Shown: positions 1 to 9,197, counted from the first letter of the stretch. The stretch: 64,000 nt of DNA from Pelotalea chapellei (GCF_018531195.1 NZ_JAHDYS010000003.1:62001-126000), one strand, 5' to 3'. The notes: generated by a model from the sequence alone, not told the origin. Translations and numbers: made by a program.

Positions 1-786
1 GATGGCAAGCAGGGTTTTGCCGGTGCCCGCCTTACCTACCAGGGTCACCAGCTTGATGGAATCATCCATCAGTACATCCAGGGCAAAGGATTGTTCACGG
101 TTGCGGGGGTACAGGCTCCAGATTCCTTCCTTGGGAACCTTCCGGACCGGTACGATATGACCGCTGAGAGCGTCGTAGCGGCAGATAGCTGTATGGGAAG
201 GATTGCCGGCGTCTTCGATGGTGAGGAACTCGTTTGGAGAAATGCCTTCGGGAGCATTCAGCCACCCCTGTCCGTAAAACCGGTCGATCTCCTCAGCCGA
301 CAGTTGAATGGTGCGCGTACCGGAATAGAGATCCTGGATATCGATCTTGTCGGATTCGTAATCTTCTGCAGTCAGCCCGATCACATCGGCCTTGATGCGC
401 AGATTGGTATCCTTGGTGACGAATACCATCGGAATGTCCGGCGTTCTTTCACGCACATCCATGGCTACAGCAAGGATGCGGTTGTCGCCGCTGTCCACCC
501 GCAAATCCACCGGCAACAGTTTGAGCGATTTTTCGGTAAACATCTCGACACAGAGTATGCCCTGTCCAGGCAGCTTGACGCCGCTGGCAAGGGAACCTTT
601 TTCCCGCATGGTGTCAAGGATGCGCGAGATCTGGCGAGCATTACGCCCGGTCTCGTTCATGTCCTTTTTGAAACGGTCTATCTCTTCAATGACCGTAATA
701 GGAATGATGATGTTGTTTTCATGGAATTTGAAAAGGGCCTGGGGATCGTGCAGCAGTACGTTGGTGTCCAGAATGAAGTTTTTCAC
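1..786 (-). CDS. PIN domain-PhoH family ATPase (3' part cut off by window)
   Basis: Partial gene; 262 codons are visible. The N-terminus (FILDTNVLLHDP, then EEIDRFKK) is a PIN-domain nuclease fold with its conserved acidic residues. The last visible residues carry the Walker A motif GKAGTGKT of a PhoH-type ATPase, so this is the PIN-PhoH (YlaK-like) architecture, usually about 440 aa. Such proteins are thought to couple an RNA helicase-like ATPase to an RNase. The start is taken as GTG at 786, because AGAAAGG lies 6 nt upstream and family members begin just before the LDTNVLLHDP segment. An in-frame ATG at 804 has no ribosome site. It lies downstream of a lipoprotein gene on the same strand, 58 bp away, and is probably co-transcribed with it. 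The family call is firm; the cellular role is not known from sequence. Confidence 0.9.
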   Translation of the reverse strand, partial: MKNFILDTNVLLHDPQALFKFHENNIIIPITVIEEIDRFKKDMNETGRNARQISRILDTMREKGSLASGVKLPGQGILCVEMFTEKSLKLLPVDLRVDSGDNRILAVAMDVRERTPDIPMVFVTKDTNLRIKADVIGLTAEDYESDKIDIQDLYSGTRTIQLSAEEIDRFYGQGWLNAPEGISPNEFLTIEDAGNPSHTAICRYDALSGHIVPVRKVPKEGIWSLYPRNREQSFALDVLMDDSIKLVTLVGKAGTGKTLLAI

Positions 787-844
787 GATTAACCTTTCTG
801 CCATGGGAATATTGCTTGGAATAAGTGCCTGTTACTCGGTGTGA

Positions 845-1108
845 TCAGCGTTCAACTATGGTTACGGTCAATCCTTCCTGTTTGCCGAGAATCTTCAACC
901 AGACGGGACGATTGCGATATAAGGCATCCAGAACAACCTCTCCCTCCTTGTTTATGGCTGCCAACACGCTTTCAGGGGAATCATTGACTGTGAAATAGGT
1001 GTAAATCCCGGTTTTATACAACTGATCTTTGGTGAAAGGGCGCTCGGGCGCCATGGAGCAGGAGACACAGACCAGCAGAATCAGCATGAATAATGTCACA
1101 TTTTTCAT
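845..1108 (-). CDS. Small putative lipoprotein, 87 aa
   Basis: The N-terminus MKNVTLFMLILLVCVSC is a short lipoprotein signal ending in a lipobox cysteine at residue 17, so the mature protein is probably lipid-anchored in the periplasm. The remaining ~70 residues contain no motif I recognise. The frame stays open upstream to 1294, but that part translates a GC-rich palindromic repeat (1150-1238) and is not credible protein. The ATG at 1108 puts the signal peptide at the N-terminus. It precedes the PIN-PhoH gene on the same strand. Function unknown. Confidence 0.7.
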   Translation of the reverse strand: MKNVTLFMLILLVCVSCSMAPERPFTKDQLYKTGIYTYFTVNDSPESVLAAINKEGEVVLDALYRNRPVWLKILGKQEGLTVTIVER

Positions 1109-1149
1109 AATGGATAGTATTAATCCCCTACCAGTATCAAAAGTTAACA

Positions 1150-1238
1150 CCTCCCCCCAGCGGGGGGAGGTTGGGAGGGGGGAGTAGCTGAATTCACAGT
1201 TTTTCCCCCTCCCTGACCCTCCCCCGCTGGGGGAGGGG
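1150..1238. repeat. GC-rich palindromic dispersed repeat
   Basis: Two blocks of CCTCCCCC-GCGGGGGAGG type face each other: 1150-1184, and its approximate reverse complement at 1205-1238. A closely similar element occurs at 30142-30216 in the exopolysaccharide locus. It can fold into strong hairpins and lies between the cysteine desulfurase and lipoprotein genes, where it may also stop transcription. Confidence 0.75.
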
Positions 1239-1308
1239 ATGCATTGAAACGGGAGATTGGTTCTATTCACATTTTTCATTGCATGGCTCCCCAACAGGAT
1301 TAGCTTAG

Positions 1309-2457
1309 CTATCGACCGGCACGGCTACATTTTACAACGGCATCACAGAAAATAGCAATCTCATCGCGTGTGGTGAACCAGCCGGGGCTGAGACGTACCG
1401 TCCCCGCTGGGAATGTACCCAGGGTGCGATGGGCCAACGGGGCACAATGCAGGCCGGCCCGCACCGCGATATCAAATTCCTGATCAAGCGCAAAGGCCAG
1501 GGCCGAGGAATCGATTCCTTCTACAGTGAAAGAGAGCACACCGGTATGCCGTGAGGAATCTGCCGGTCCCAGAAGGGTAAGCGAAGAAATGGACGCCAGA
1601 CCTTCTGCAGCATACTGTACCAGCGAGCGCTCCTTCTCCCCAATGGTTGAAACTCCCTGTGAGAGAACAAACTCGATTCCCTTTTGCAGTCCGGCAATTC
1701 CCGGCACATTGTGAGTACCCGCCTCAAAACCTTCAGGTATCGATTCAGGCTGCTCCTCCAGAGTTGAGTTGGTCCCCGTTCCGCCGGCTATAAGCGGCTT
1801 GAGACGAACCTGAGGGGCAGCGTACAGGAAACCGGTTCCCTGGGGACCCATCAGCCCCTTGTGACCAGGTGCAGCTAACAGATCAATCCCCATGGCAACC
1901 GCATCAAGGGGCACACATCCGGCGGACTGGGCAGCATCAACGAGGAACAGGGCACCAGCCTCCCGGGCAACAGCGGCAATCTCCACAAGCGACTGGATCG
2001 TGCCGGAGACATTGGAAACATGTCCAACGGCAATCATCCTGGTGTTCGGCCGCAGGCTGCGTCGTATGTCATTCGGGTCCACACATCCGTCGCTGCCGGC
2101 AGAGACGATTGTCAGTTCCACACCCTGCTTCCGGACGGCATACAGTGGGCGCAGCAGGGAATTATGCTCCATCGATGTGGTGATGACATGGTCGCCCGCT
2201 GAAACCGTTCCCCGCACCGCAATATTCAGCGCTTCGGTCGCACTGTGGGTAAAAATCACCCGCGAGGAATCGGGAATCGACAGCAGGGCTGCCACTGACT
2301 CGCGGGCCTGATACACCAGGCGCCCGGCCTCCAGAGAGCGACGGTGACCTGCCCGCCCTGCAGAGGCACCCACCTCGCACATGGCATTCATTACCGCCTG
2401 ATAGACAGGTTCCGGCTTGGGAAATGATGTTGCTGCGTTGTCAAGATAAATGGACAT
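1309..2457 (-). CDS. Cysteine desulfurase family protein (class V aminotransferase)
   Basis: 382 aa PLP enzyme expected to remove sulfur from cysteine (or selenium from selenocysteine) as an enzyme persulfide. Visible landmarks are the N-terminal YLDNAATSFPKP, the PLP-lysine segment APGHKGL (Lys200), the cofactor-phosphate region FTHSATEALN, and the catalytic loop RAGLHCAP with Cys338. The GLHCAP form is typical of SufS/CsdA-like group II enzymes rather than IscS. The start ATG at 2457 is preceded by AAAAAGG. An in-frame ATG further upstream lies inside a dispersed repeat (2472-2658) and is rejected. No iscU, sufU or nifU gene is next to it, so the sulfur acceptor is not evident. Confidence 0.9.
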   Translation of the reverse strand: MSIYLDNAATSFPKPEPVYQAVMNAMCEVGASAGRAGHRRSLEAGRLVYQARESVAALLSIPDSSRVIFTHSATEALNIAVRGTVSAGDHVITTSMEHNSLLRPLYAVRKQGVELTIVSAGSDGCVDPNDIRRSLRPNTRMIAVGHVSNVSGTIQSLVEIAAVAREAGALFLVDAAQSAGCVPLDAVAMGIDLLAAPGHKGLMGPQGTGFLYAAPQVRLKPLIAGGTGTNSTLEEQPESIPEGFEAGTHNVPGIAGLQKGIEFVLSQGVSTIGEKERSLVQYAAEGLASISSLTLLGPADSSRHTGVLSFTVEGIDSSALAFALDQEFDIAVRAGLHCAPLAHRTLGTFPAGTVRLSPGWFTTRDEIAIFCDAVVKCSRAGR

Positions 2458-2471
2458 GGAGACCTTTTTAA

Positions 2472-2658
2472 CAGGTTGTTGAAAAACAAACATCTCGCCG
2501 CAGTCCTCGAAAACCGCCTTGTGACTTCGGCCTGCGACCTCACCCTTCGGACGCCTTCGCGGTCCACTTTCACAGGTGAAAGTGTGCGGCGGATGTTGGG
2601 TGACGCCTCCGCGGGGTTTTCTCCGGGTGCGACGATCTAACTATTTTTGAACCACCTG
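2472..2658. repeat. Dispersed repeat with CAGGTTGTT...AACCACCTG ends, copy 1
   Basis: A 187-bp element whose left end reads CAGGTTGTTGAAAAAC and whose right end reads CTATTTTTGAACCACCTG. The outer ~50 bp at each side match, in inverted orientation, the element at 61404-61526 (shared blocks include CATCTCGCCGC, GTCCTCGAAA, CCGCCTTGTG and TTTCTCCGGG). This copy carries extra central sequence containing TTTCACAGGTGAAA. It ends 14 bp before the start codon of the cysteine desulfurase gene and could affect its expression. No coding capacity is seen. Confidence 0.8.
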
Positions 2659-2673
2659 AATTTCAACAAACGT

Positions 2674-3804
2674 TCATGGAAGTACCGGCTTTTCTGTCAA
2701 CCACGGTAATGAGATAACCTGTCCGGAAAGCTTGGACAACAGTGTCGTCTCATCCGCGCTTCCCCACCAGTTAAGAACTGCATTGAGGTTCTCCTGGCCC
2801 GACACAACCAGATTGAAGCCGCCATTGCCGCTGAAAGATGAGCCCCAGATGACACTCTTGCCATCCTCAGCCCTGACGCCATCTCGCAGATTGTCAGCGA
2901 ACAGGGTGCGATTGATTCTAAGGCGAGCACCACTCAACTGCAAACCAGCCTCGCGGTTGCGCAGGAAGCGGCTCAACAGCAGCTGACCTTCGCCCCCTTT
3001 CACCAGGGCACCGATGCTGTTTCCTGAGAACTCGCAGGAAGTAAATCTAAGGCGACAGTCTTCAACCTGAATTCCCTGTTCGTTATCTCGTAATGCCAGC
3101 GAAACAAGTACCAGGGAAGCATCTACCCCGTTCATACCACGCCGGTTGTTGAAAACAAGACCATCCCGCAGGTCAATTTCACTGTCGCGAATATCAAGAC
3201 CTGTTTCAGATTCGCTGACCGAGATCTCGGACAGATGTGCAGTACTGTCTTTAAGTGCCATGCCGACCGTACTGCGGGTAATGACAATCCCTTTACCCGT
3301 CAGTGTCGAGAAACGGGAGTCGATTCCCGTTTCCGCTCCTTCGATATGAACCTGGTCGAATTGATTACGCTTCTCGGTGGAAAGCAGCAGGATGCCGCCC
3401 CAGTCGCCGTGTGCACTATCCGATAGATTGGGGCCGAAAAATATCGGCCGCTCGGCACTGCCGGTAGCCTGGATCCGCCCCATGACCACCAGTCGAGGCG
3501 ACTGACGCAGAATGGCTGATTTCATAAAACGGACCACAGTACCTGGTTCGATGCGCACGGTCGCCTGGGGAGCAATCACGACATAGCCCCTGATCAGAAC
3601 AGTGCCGCGCCATGTAACATCTTCCGTAAGTGTGGAGTTTTCATAACTGAGGTCAGCCTGGGAAACAGCAGCCCTGCGCTCCTGAGCCGCGGGTGGGACC
3701 ACGGGGGTAGAGCAATAGGCATTTGGCACAGATATGAAAATCTGCAGCAGCGCCAAAAACAAAATGACTTTTATTGGTTCAACACATAAAAAACGCTTCT
3801 TCAC
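2674..3804 (-). CDS. Secreted right-handed beta-helix repeat protein
   Basis: 376 aa. Start is GTG at 3804 with CAGGAG 8 nt upstream, giving a basic, hydrophobic signal peptide (MKKRFLCVEPIKVILFLALL...). The body is a run of ~23-residue imperfect repeats with periodic hydrophobic and Asn/Gly positions (for example GIQVEDCRLRFTSCEFSGNS and GLQLSGARLRINRTLFADN), the pattern of a parallel beta-helix such as periplasmic NosD-like or pectate-lyase-like folds. No catalytic motif is recognisable. Probably a periplasmic or surface carbohydrate-interacting protein; it stands alone between the dispersed repeat and nrdJ. Confidence 0.75.
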   Translation of the reverse strand: MKKRFLCVEPIKVILFLALLQIFISVPNAYCSTPVVPPAAQERRAAVSQADLSYENSTLTEDVTWRGTVLIRGYVVIAPQATVRIEPGTVVRFMKSAILRQSPRLVVMGRIQATGSAERPIFFGPNLSDSAHGDWGGILLLSTEKRNQFDQVHIEGAETGIDSRFSTLTGKGIVITRSTVGMALKDSTAHLSEISVSESETGLDIRDSEIDLRDGLVFNNRRGMNGVDASLVLVSLALRDNEQGIQVEDCRLRFTSCEFSGNSIGALVKGGEGQLLLSRFLRNREAGLQLSGARLRINRTLFADNLRDGVRAEDGKSVIWGSSFSGNGGFNLVVSGQENLNAVLNWWGSADETTLLSKLSGQVISLPWLTEKPVLP

Positions 3805-3965
3805 CAGTCATACTCCTGTTCTTTGAACCATTGCTTCTTATCACACTTGCTTAGTACTGTAAATCATTGTGCCGCCAAATAACAACATAACCTGGTCCTG
3901 AACAAGACTTATCAGACAGCTTTTCTTGTGCTTTCAGCGGGTTAGGTCTGGCTAAAAATAACTGA

Positions 3966-3994
3966 TTGACACCACATACATGTTGTGGTTTATT
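3966..3994 (+). promoter_or_regulatory. nrdJ promoter overlapping a candidate NrdR-type palindrome
   Basis: TTGACA at 3966-3971 and TTTATT at 3989-3994 are 17 bp apart. The spacer is itself an inverted repeat, CCACA-N7-TGTGG. A second, related palindromic stretch, ACCAAATATAGTGGT, lies at 4007-4021, about 34 bp centre to centre. NrdR represses ribonucleotide reductase genes through paired ~16-bp boxes overlapping promoters. The match to the NrdR consensus (ACACWATATATWGTGT) is only partial, so the operator call is tentative while the promoter is good. Confidence 0.5.
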
Positions 3995-4091
3995 TCCTCC
4001 CGCGCTACCAAATATAGTGGTTGTCATATCAAAACCCCCTTCGAGCGCAATCTACCGATTTGACAGCATTTTTAATCTACAGGAGTCAACA

Positions 4092-6326
4092 ATGAAAAAA
4101 GAAACATCTCCCGCCAGTATTCCGGATCTCTCAAAAAATGCCCTGACTGTCCTTGAAAAACGCTATCTCCGCCGTGACGTTAAGGGGAAGAGTCTGGAAA
4201 CTCCGGCAGACATGTTTCGCAGGGTGGCTGAAACTATTGCGGCTCCGGATGCTGTATTCGATAAAAAAGCAGATCTGAAAAGTCTGGCAGATACATTCTA
4301 TGACATGATGACCAGCTTCGAGTTCCTGCCCAACTCTCCTACCCTGATGAATGCAGGACGCGAACTGGGTCAGCTTTCCGCCTGCTTCGTCCTGCCGGTC
4401 GGCGATTCCATGGAAGAAATCTTCGATGCAGTCAAATACACCGCTCTGATCCACAAGTCAGGCGGCGGCACCGGTTTCTCCTTTTCCCGTCTGCGTCCGG
4501 CAAATGATGTGGTCAGCTCCACCACCGGCATCTCCAGTGGTCCGCTTTCATTCATGCGCGTGTTCGACATGGCCACGGAAACCATCAAGCAGGGTGGAAC
4601 GCGCCGCGGCGCAAACATGGGCATCCTGAGAATCGATCATCCCGATGTCATGAATTTCATCATGTGCAAGGCCGATCAGAAGCATCTCAACAACTTCAAT
4701 ATTTCGGTCGGACTGACCGAGAAATTCATGCAGGCAGTGGAAAACGATGAGGAATACGACCTGCTTAATCCCCGTGACGGCAAACAGTGCGGCACCCTCA
4801 ATGCACGCAAGGTGTTCCAGCGCATCGTCAAGCAGGCCTGGGAGAACGGCGAGCCTGGCATCATCTTCCTTGATCGGCTCAATCGCGACAACCCCACTCC
4901 CCACATCGGCGAGATAGAATCAACCAATCCATGTGGCGAACAACCGCTGCTCCCGTACGAATCCTGCAACCTGGGTTCACTCAATCTGGGTAAATTTGTC
5001 AAGGATGGCTCCATCGATTGGAAAAAAATGAAGGAAACCGTGGTTAATGCGGTTCACTTCCTGGATAACGTGATCGAGGCCAACAACTATCCGCTGCAGC
5101 AGATTCACGACATGACCCACGCCAACAGAAAGATCGGTCTGGGTGTCATGGGTTGGGCAGATATGCTGATCCTGCTCGGCATTCCCTACAGCTCGCCAGA
5201 GGCAGTCAAACTTGGCAAAAAGGTGATGAAATTCATCAATGAAGAAGGACATCTCGCCTCTCAGGAACTGGCCAAGAAGCGCGGTTCCTTCCCCAACTAT
5301 AAAGGCTCCATCTTCGACAAGAAGGGAGCAACTCCGATGCGTAACGCCACGGTAACGACCATCGCGCCGACCGGCACCATTTCCATCATTGCCAATTCCT
5401 CCTCCGGCGTTGAGCCTCTCTTTGCCGTGTCCTACATCCGTACGGTCATGGACAAGAACGTGATGGTTGAGGTCAACCCTTACTTTGAACAGGTTGCCAA
5501 AGAGCGTGGGTTCTACTCCGAAGAGCTGATGAAGAAAATTGCCGAACACGGCACAGTGGCCGACATCCCCGAGATCCCTCTCGATGTGCGCAACGTTTTT
5601 GTTACTGCCCATGACATTACACCCAACGACCACATCCAGATGCAGTCGGCATTCCAGCTCTATACCGACAATGCGGTTTCCAAAACCGTCAACTTCCCCA
5701 ACACTGCCACCATCGAAGATGTGGAAAACGCCTACATGCTGGCCTACCAGACCGGCTGCAAGGGTGTCACCATCTACCGTGACGGCTCCCGCGATGAGCA
5801 GGTGCTTTCCACCTCTAAAAAGGAAGAAGCCCCACTTGAACCCGTTTCAGCTGAAGACGAGCGCAACGCTATCAAGCGCGAGCGTCCCAAGGCGCTGCGG
5901 GGATGGACATACCAGATGCAGACCGGCTGCGGACCGTTGTATATCACGGTCAATGAAGACAAGAACGGGCTCTTTGAACTCTTCACCACCATGGGCAAAG
6001 CGGGTGGCTGTGCGGCATCCCAGAGCGAGGCCATCGGACGCATGGTCTCCCTGGCATGGCGCAGCGGCGTGCAGGCGCGCCAGGTCATCAAGCAGCTGCT
6101 CGGCATCTCCTGCCACTGCCCCTCCGGCTTTGGTGAAAACCGCGTGCTTTCCTGCGCCGACGCAGTAGCCAAGGCCATCCAGTCACACCTGATCGCCGGC
6201 GGTTACGACACCAACGCCGAAACCGCGCGCCAGGAGCGCGGCGCCTGCCCAGAGTGCGGCGGCATCGTTGAGCATGAGGGTGGGTGTTCGGTCTGCCACG
6301 TCTGCGGCTATTCTGAGTGTGCTTAA
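4092..6326 (+). CDS. nrdJ: Adenosylcobalamin-dependent (class II) ribonucleotide reductase
   Basis: 744 aa enzyme reducing ribonucleotides to deoxyribonucleotides with an AdoCbl radical, oxygen-independently. The active-site segment ESTNPCGEQPLL is present with the radical cysteine at Cys281, and the redox cysteine is in LSACFVLP (Cys98). The nucleotide-binding region SGGGTGFSFSRLRP and the loop TIAPTGTISIIANSSSGVEP are also typical. The last ~25 residues form a four-cysteine zinc-ribbon-like tail (CPECGG...CHVCGYSEC), seen in many NrdJ proteins. The start ATG is preceded by AGGAG. Stand-alone gene, as expected since class II enzymes need no second subunit; followed by a terminator. Confidence 0.97.
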   Translation: MKKETSPASIPDLSKNALTVLEKRYLRRDVKGKSLETPADMFRRVAETIAAPDAVFDKKADLKSLADTFYDMMTSFEFLPNSPTLMNAGRELGQLSACFVLPVGDSMEEIFDAVKYTALIHKSGGGTGFSFSRLRPANDVVSSTTGISSGPLSFMRVFDMATETIKQGGTRRGANMGILRIDHPDVMNFIMCKADQKHLNNFNISVGLTEKFMQAVENDEEYDLLNPRDGKQCGTLNARKVFQRIVKQAWENGEPGIIFLDRLNRDNPTPHIGEIESTNPCGEQPLLPYESCNLGSLNLGKFVKDGSIDWKKMKETVVNAVHFLDNVIEANNYPLQQIHDMTHANRKIGLGVMGWADMLILLGIPYSSPEAVKLGKKVMKFINEEGHLASQELAKKRGSFPNYKGSIFDKKGATPMRNATVTTIAPTGTISIIANSSSGVEPLFAVSYIRTVMDKNVMVEVNPYFEQVAKERGFYSEELMKKIAEHGTVADIPEIPLDVRNVFVTAHDITPNDHIQMQSAFQLYTDNAVSKTVNFPNTATIEDVENAYMLAYQTGCKGVTIYRDGSRDEQVLSTSKKEEAPLEPVSAEDERNAIKRERPKALRGWTYQMQTGCGPLYITVNEDKNGLFELFTTMGKAGGCAASQSEAIGRMVSLAWRSGVQARQVIKQLLGISCHCPSGFGENRVLSCADAVAKAIQSHLIAGGYDTNAETARQERGACPECGGIVEHEGGCSVCHVCGYSECA

Positions 6327-6355
6327 CAATCCGTTAGTCTGCTAAAGTAAAACAT

Positions 6356-6394
6356 CAAAAAGGCCCTCCCAAGTAACTAATGGGCGGGTCTTTT
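6356..6394 (+). terminator. Rho-independent terminator of nrdJ
   Basis: AAAAGGCCCTCCCA pairs with TGGGCGGGTCTTTT around a 9-nt loop and is followed by TTTTGTGTTT, 30 bp after the nrdJ stop codon. Confidence 0.8.
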
Positions 6395-6419
6395 GTGTTT
6401 AAATATAACTACTGAAGGC

Positions 6420-7350
6420 TGTCTCGCGCAGAGGCGCAGAGGCGCAGAGTAACGCAGAGAAAGACATTAAAACAAAACGTTTAGCCTCAAGAAACTTCCT
6501 CGAAAAGGCCGGATTTATGAATTAAAGTCAACAGCATTAGGCTTTTACGGTTTTGTCTTGAAAATCGTAAAGTAATCGTGAGGCTGAAAAAAGTTTTGGC
6601 CTTAAAAGATTTGTCGTCCTCTCCGCGTTCTCTGCGACTTGCCTGGAGGCACCTACTTTTGGCCGCGCGAAATAATTTTAAGACTCTAAGCTTTTGCCTC
6701 ACGAAACTTCCTCGAAAAAGCCGGATTTAAAATCTTCTTCTCGCGCAGAGTCGCTGAGGAACGCAGAGATAAAGACAAGAGGCTTTCATTCGGTATTAAG
6801 CCTTACCAAAAAAAAATTGTGTTTCTCTCTGCGTATTCTGCGAGCTTGCCTGAAGGCACCTACTTTTGGCTGCATGAAAAGTTTGTACGGTTTTAGCCTT
6901 GAAAATCGTGAGGTAATCGTGAGGCTGAAAAAGATTTTAGCCTTAGAAGATGCCGTCCTCTCAGCGTTCTCTGCGACTTGCCTGGAGGCACCTACTTTTG
7001 GCCGCGCGAAATAATTTTAAGACTCGAAGCTTTTGCCTCACGAAACTTCCTCGAAAAAGCCGGATTTAAAATCTTCTTCTCGCGCAGAGTCGCTGAGGAA
7101 CGCAGAGATAAAGACAAGAGGCTTTCATTCGGTATTAAGCCTTACCAAAAAAAAATTGTGTTTCTCTCTGCGTATTCTGCGAGCTTGCCTGAAGGCACCT
7201 ACTTTTGGCTGCATGAAAAGTTTGTACGGTTTTAGCCTTGAAAATCGTGAAGTAATCGTGAAGCTGAAAAAAAGATTTAGTCTTAAAATATTTGTCGTCC
7301 TCTCAGCGTTCTCTGCGACTTGCCTGGAGGCACCTACTTTTGGCCGCGTG
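6420..7350. repeat. Repeat array with 339-bp tandem units
   Basis: The 1.1 kb between nrdJ and the DMT transporter is almost entirely repetitive. Two nearly identical 339-bp units follow one another (about 6694-7032 and 7033-7350), and a partial third copy precedes them (about 6541-6693). Each unit contains sub-motifs that recur elsewhere in the window: GAAACTTCCTCGAAAAAGCC, TCTCGCGCAGAGTCGC, CTCTGCGACTTGCC followed by CACCTACTTTTGGC, and AATCGTGAGGTAATCGTGAG. Open frames across the array are created by the repeats and translate the same peptides in each unit, so they are not called as genes. Confidence 0.85.
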
Positions 7351-7443
7351 AGATGGTGTTATAGATCTTTGCAGGGCTTTATCATTAGATAATGAAGCTG
7401 AAAAAGGTTTCAGCCTTCCGTAACCTCGTCTATACTCCCCGCC

Positions 7444-8316
7444 ATGCCCTTGCCCGCTTTTATCCTGATCATCATCTCCGCAATAATGCATGCCATCTGG
7501 AACATGCTGGTCAAAAAAAGCCGCCACAAAACCGTTTTCATCTGGTGGATGTTCATAGCCTCCGGCGGCCTCTTTACAGCAGCCCTTCCCTTTTCCCCGG
7601 AATCGTTCAGTGTGCCGGAACGGCATACTCTGCTGATGATCACCATTGGTGCAGCCTGTTTCGTGCTCTACCATCTCTTCAACGGCCGTGCCTACAGGGG
7701 GGGCGACCTATCGATCGTTTATCCCCTGAGCCAGACTTCCATGGTCTACGTCCCCATCTGGGGCATACTCCTGCTTGGGGAACGTTTGAGCCTGCCGGGA
7801 GTGCTCGGCATCATGCTGGTGATATTCGGAACGTTTACCGTGCAGTTGCAGCGCATCACACTCAATGAACTGGCACGCCCCTTCCGCGACCTGCGCAATC
7901 CCTCTGTACGGGCAGCGCTGGCAGCAGGGTTCATCTATTCAATAGGCTCGATAGCTGAAAAAACCGGCGTCAAAAACTACTCCCCATGGTATTTCACCTT
8001 TTTGCTTGTGCTCATGATGCTGATGATGATGAGCGCCAACCTGCTGCGCCCGAAATATCGCAGGTACATCATGGAGGAATGGCGCGAACACTGGCGCCTG
8101 ATCCTGTGCAGCGGACCAATCATGATGGCATCGTTTCTCACCTTCCGCTATGGCCTTAACATGGCGCAGGTCAGCTACGCAGTTCCGGTGCGGCAGGTCA
8201 GCATTCTTGTAGGGGTTCTGATCGGGACAATGTTATTGAACGAGTCGTATGGGAGGATCAGGCTGATTGCATCGCTGATAATCTTGGCGGGTGCGGCATT
8301 GATACGATTCGGGTAG
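7444..8316 (+). CDS. DMT superfamily (EamA-type) transporter
   Basis: 290 aa, almost wholly hydrophobic, with about ten predicted membrane segments in two five-helix halves (first half ending near residue 135, second starting near AALAAGFIYSIGSI). The first half contains GILLLGERLSLPGVLGIMLV and the second VLIGTMLLNESYGRIRLIAS; both are the helix 4-5 'E-R' signature of EamA domains. Family members export metabolites or amino acids at the inner membrane; the substrate cannot be read from sequence. No clear ribosome site precedes the ATG. Repeat arrays flank it on both sides, so it looks like an isolated accessory gene. Confidence 0.9.
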   Translation: MPLPAFILIIISAIMHAIWNMLVKKSRHKTVFIWWMFIASGGLFTAALPFSPESFSVPERHTLLMITIGAACFVLYHLFNGRAYRGGDLSIVYPLSQTSMVYVPIWGILLLGERLSLPGVLGIMLVIFGTFTVQLQRITLNELARPFRDLRNPSVRAALAAGFIYSIGSIAEKTGVKNYSPWYFTFLLVLMMLMMMSANLLRPKYRRYIMEEWREHWRLILCSGPIMMASFLTFRYGLNMAQVSYAVPVRQVSILVGVLIGTMLLNESYGRIRLIASLIILAGAALIRFG

Positions 8317-8324
8317 GTAAGAAC

Positions 8325-8590
8325 AGTCTCGCGCAGAGCCGCAGAGGAACGCAGAGAAAGGCATAAAACAAATTAAGGTTAGCCTCACGAAAAATCCTCG
8401 AAAAAGCCGGATTAAAAGAATTAAGGACAATAAGATCGGAAAGCTTGTACGGTTTTGCCTTGAAAATCGTGAGGTAATCGTGAGGCTAAAAAAATTTGCC
8501 TTACCCAAAAGAATTTTGATTTCTCTCCGCGTCCTCTGCGACTTGCCTAGAGGCACCTACTTTTGGCCGCGTGAGATGCTTTTAAAACCT
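8325..8590. repeat. Further copy of the GCAGAG/CTCTGCG repeat family
   Basis: The same sub-motifs as in 6420-7350 recur in the same order: TCGCGCAGAGCCGCAGAG, TCCTCGAAAAAGCCGG, ACGGTTTTGCCTTGAAAATC with AATCGTGAGG, then CCTCTGCGACTTGCC and CACCTACTTTTGGCCGCG. It begins immediately after the DMT transporter. No gene is seen. Confidence 0.8.
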
Positions 8591-8600
8591 GAAACTTTTA

Positions 8601-8809
8601 GCCTCGCGAAACTTCCTCGAAAAAGCCGGATTAAAAACTTTTTCTCGCGCAGAGCCGCAGAGGAATGCAGAGAAAACATTCTTAACAAAAACTTACCAGA
8701 CTTACTCCTAAGCTTTTCGTTTCTCTCAGCGTCCTCTGCGACTCCGCGTGAGATAGTTTTAGGTTGTGGATTTAAAATCGTGAAGTAATCGTGAGGCTAA
8801 AGAAGGTTA
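8601..8809 (+). repeat. 209-bp direct repeat, left copy
   Basis: Nearly identical, with only a handful of differences, to 9198-9406 in the same orientation. The two copies bracket the 82-aa gene at 8832-9080. Contains the GCAGAGCCGCAGAGGAA and CTCAGCGTCCTCTGCGACTC sub-motifs of the array family. Confidence 0.85.
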
Positions 8810-8831
8810 AAGCCTGGGTTAATCTACTTCC

Positions 8832-9080
8832 TTATTTACCGCGAGGTTTCTGCGGTACCGGTTGTTCCGTGTTTCCCGCTGGCTTCTTAAACTTTTCTGC
8901 TTTTTTTGATTTATCCAGAGCAGCTTTAGAGAATGTCACTGTATCCGTCTTTGCCTGCACAACAGATTGCTGAGCAAGGTGGGTAGCAGTTGCCATCGAC
9001 TGGTGCTGAGTCTGAGGAGTCACATGATCCATCTCACGCATGCTTGTTGCCAGGTTGCTACCTGAAACTCCATTTACCAT
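8832..9080 (-). CDS. Small hypothetical protein, 82 aa
   Basis: Starts at ATG 9080 with a strong ribosome site, AAAGGGGG, 7 nt upstream, which is the main reason to call it. The protein (MVNGVSGSNLATSMREMDHV...) is hydrophilic, rich in Gln, Thr and Lys, and ends in a Lys/Pro-rich tail; it has no signal peptide or membrane segment. I do not recognise the family. It is isolated between two copies of a 209-bp direct repeat, so it may have been duplicated or moved together with them. Confidence 0.6.
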   Translation of the reverse strand: MVNGVSGSNLATSMREMDHVTPQTQHQSMATATHLAQQSVVQAKTDTVTFSKAALDKSKKAEKFKKPAGNTEQPVPQKPRGK

Positions 9081-9197
9081 GACATGTCCCCCTTTTGGTT
9101 TACATATCTTATCGTCTGCTGCAGGTATTTCTGTACTGGAAAGAGATCAGGCACCTAATTCTGCCTGCGAAAGATTCACTAAGACCTGAAGCTTTTT

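Noticed and set aside
3805-4091. Cobalamin riboswitch before the B12-dependent reductase
   Set aside because: The B12-box and surrounding stems are absent; only a promoter and palindromes are seen.
4977-5633. 218-codon open frame antisense to nrdJ
   Set aside because: Lies wholly inside the conserved nrdJ coding sequence, has no family character and no ribosome site.
6694-7392. Two repeated open frames giving the same peptide (MPHETSSKKPDLKSS...)
   Set aside because: They arise from the 339-bp tandem repeat itself; no ribosome site and the composition does not look like protein.
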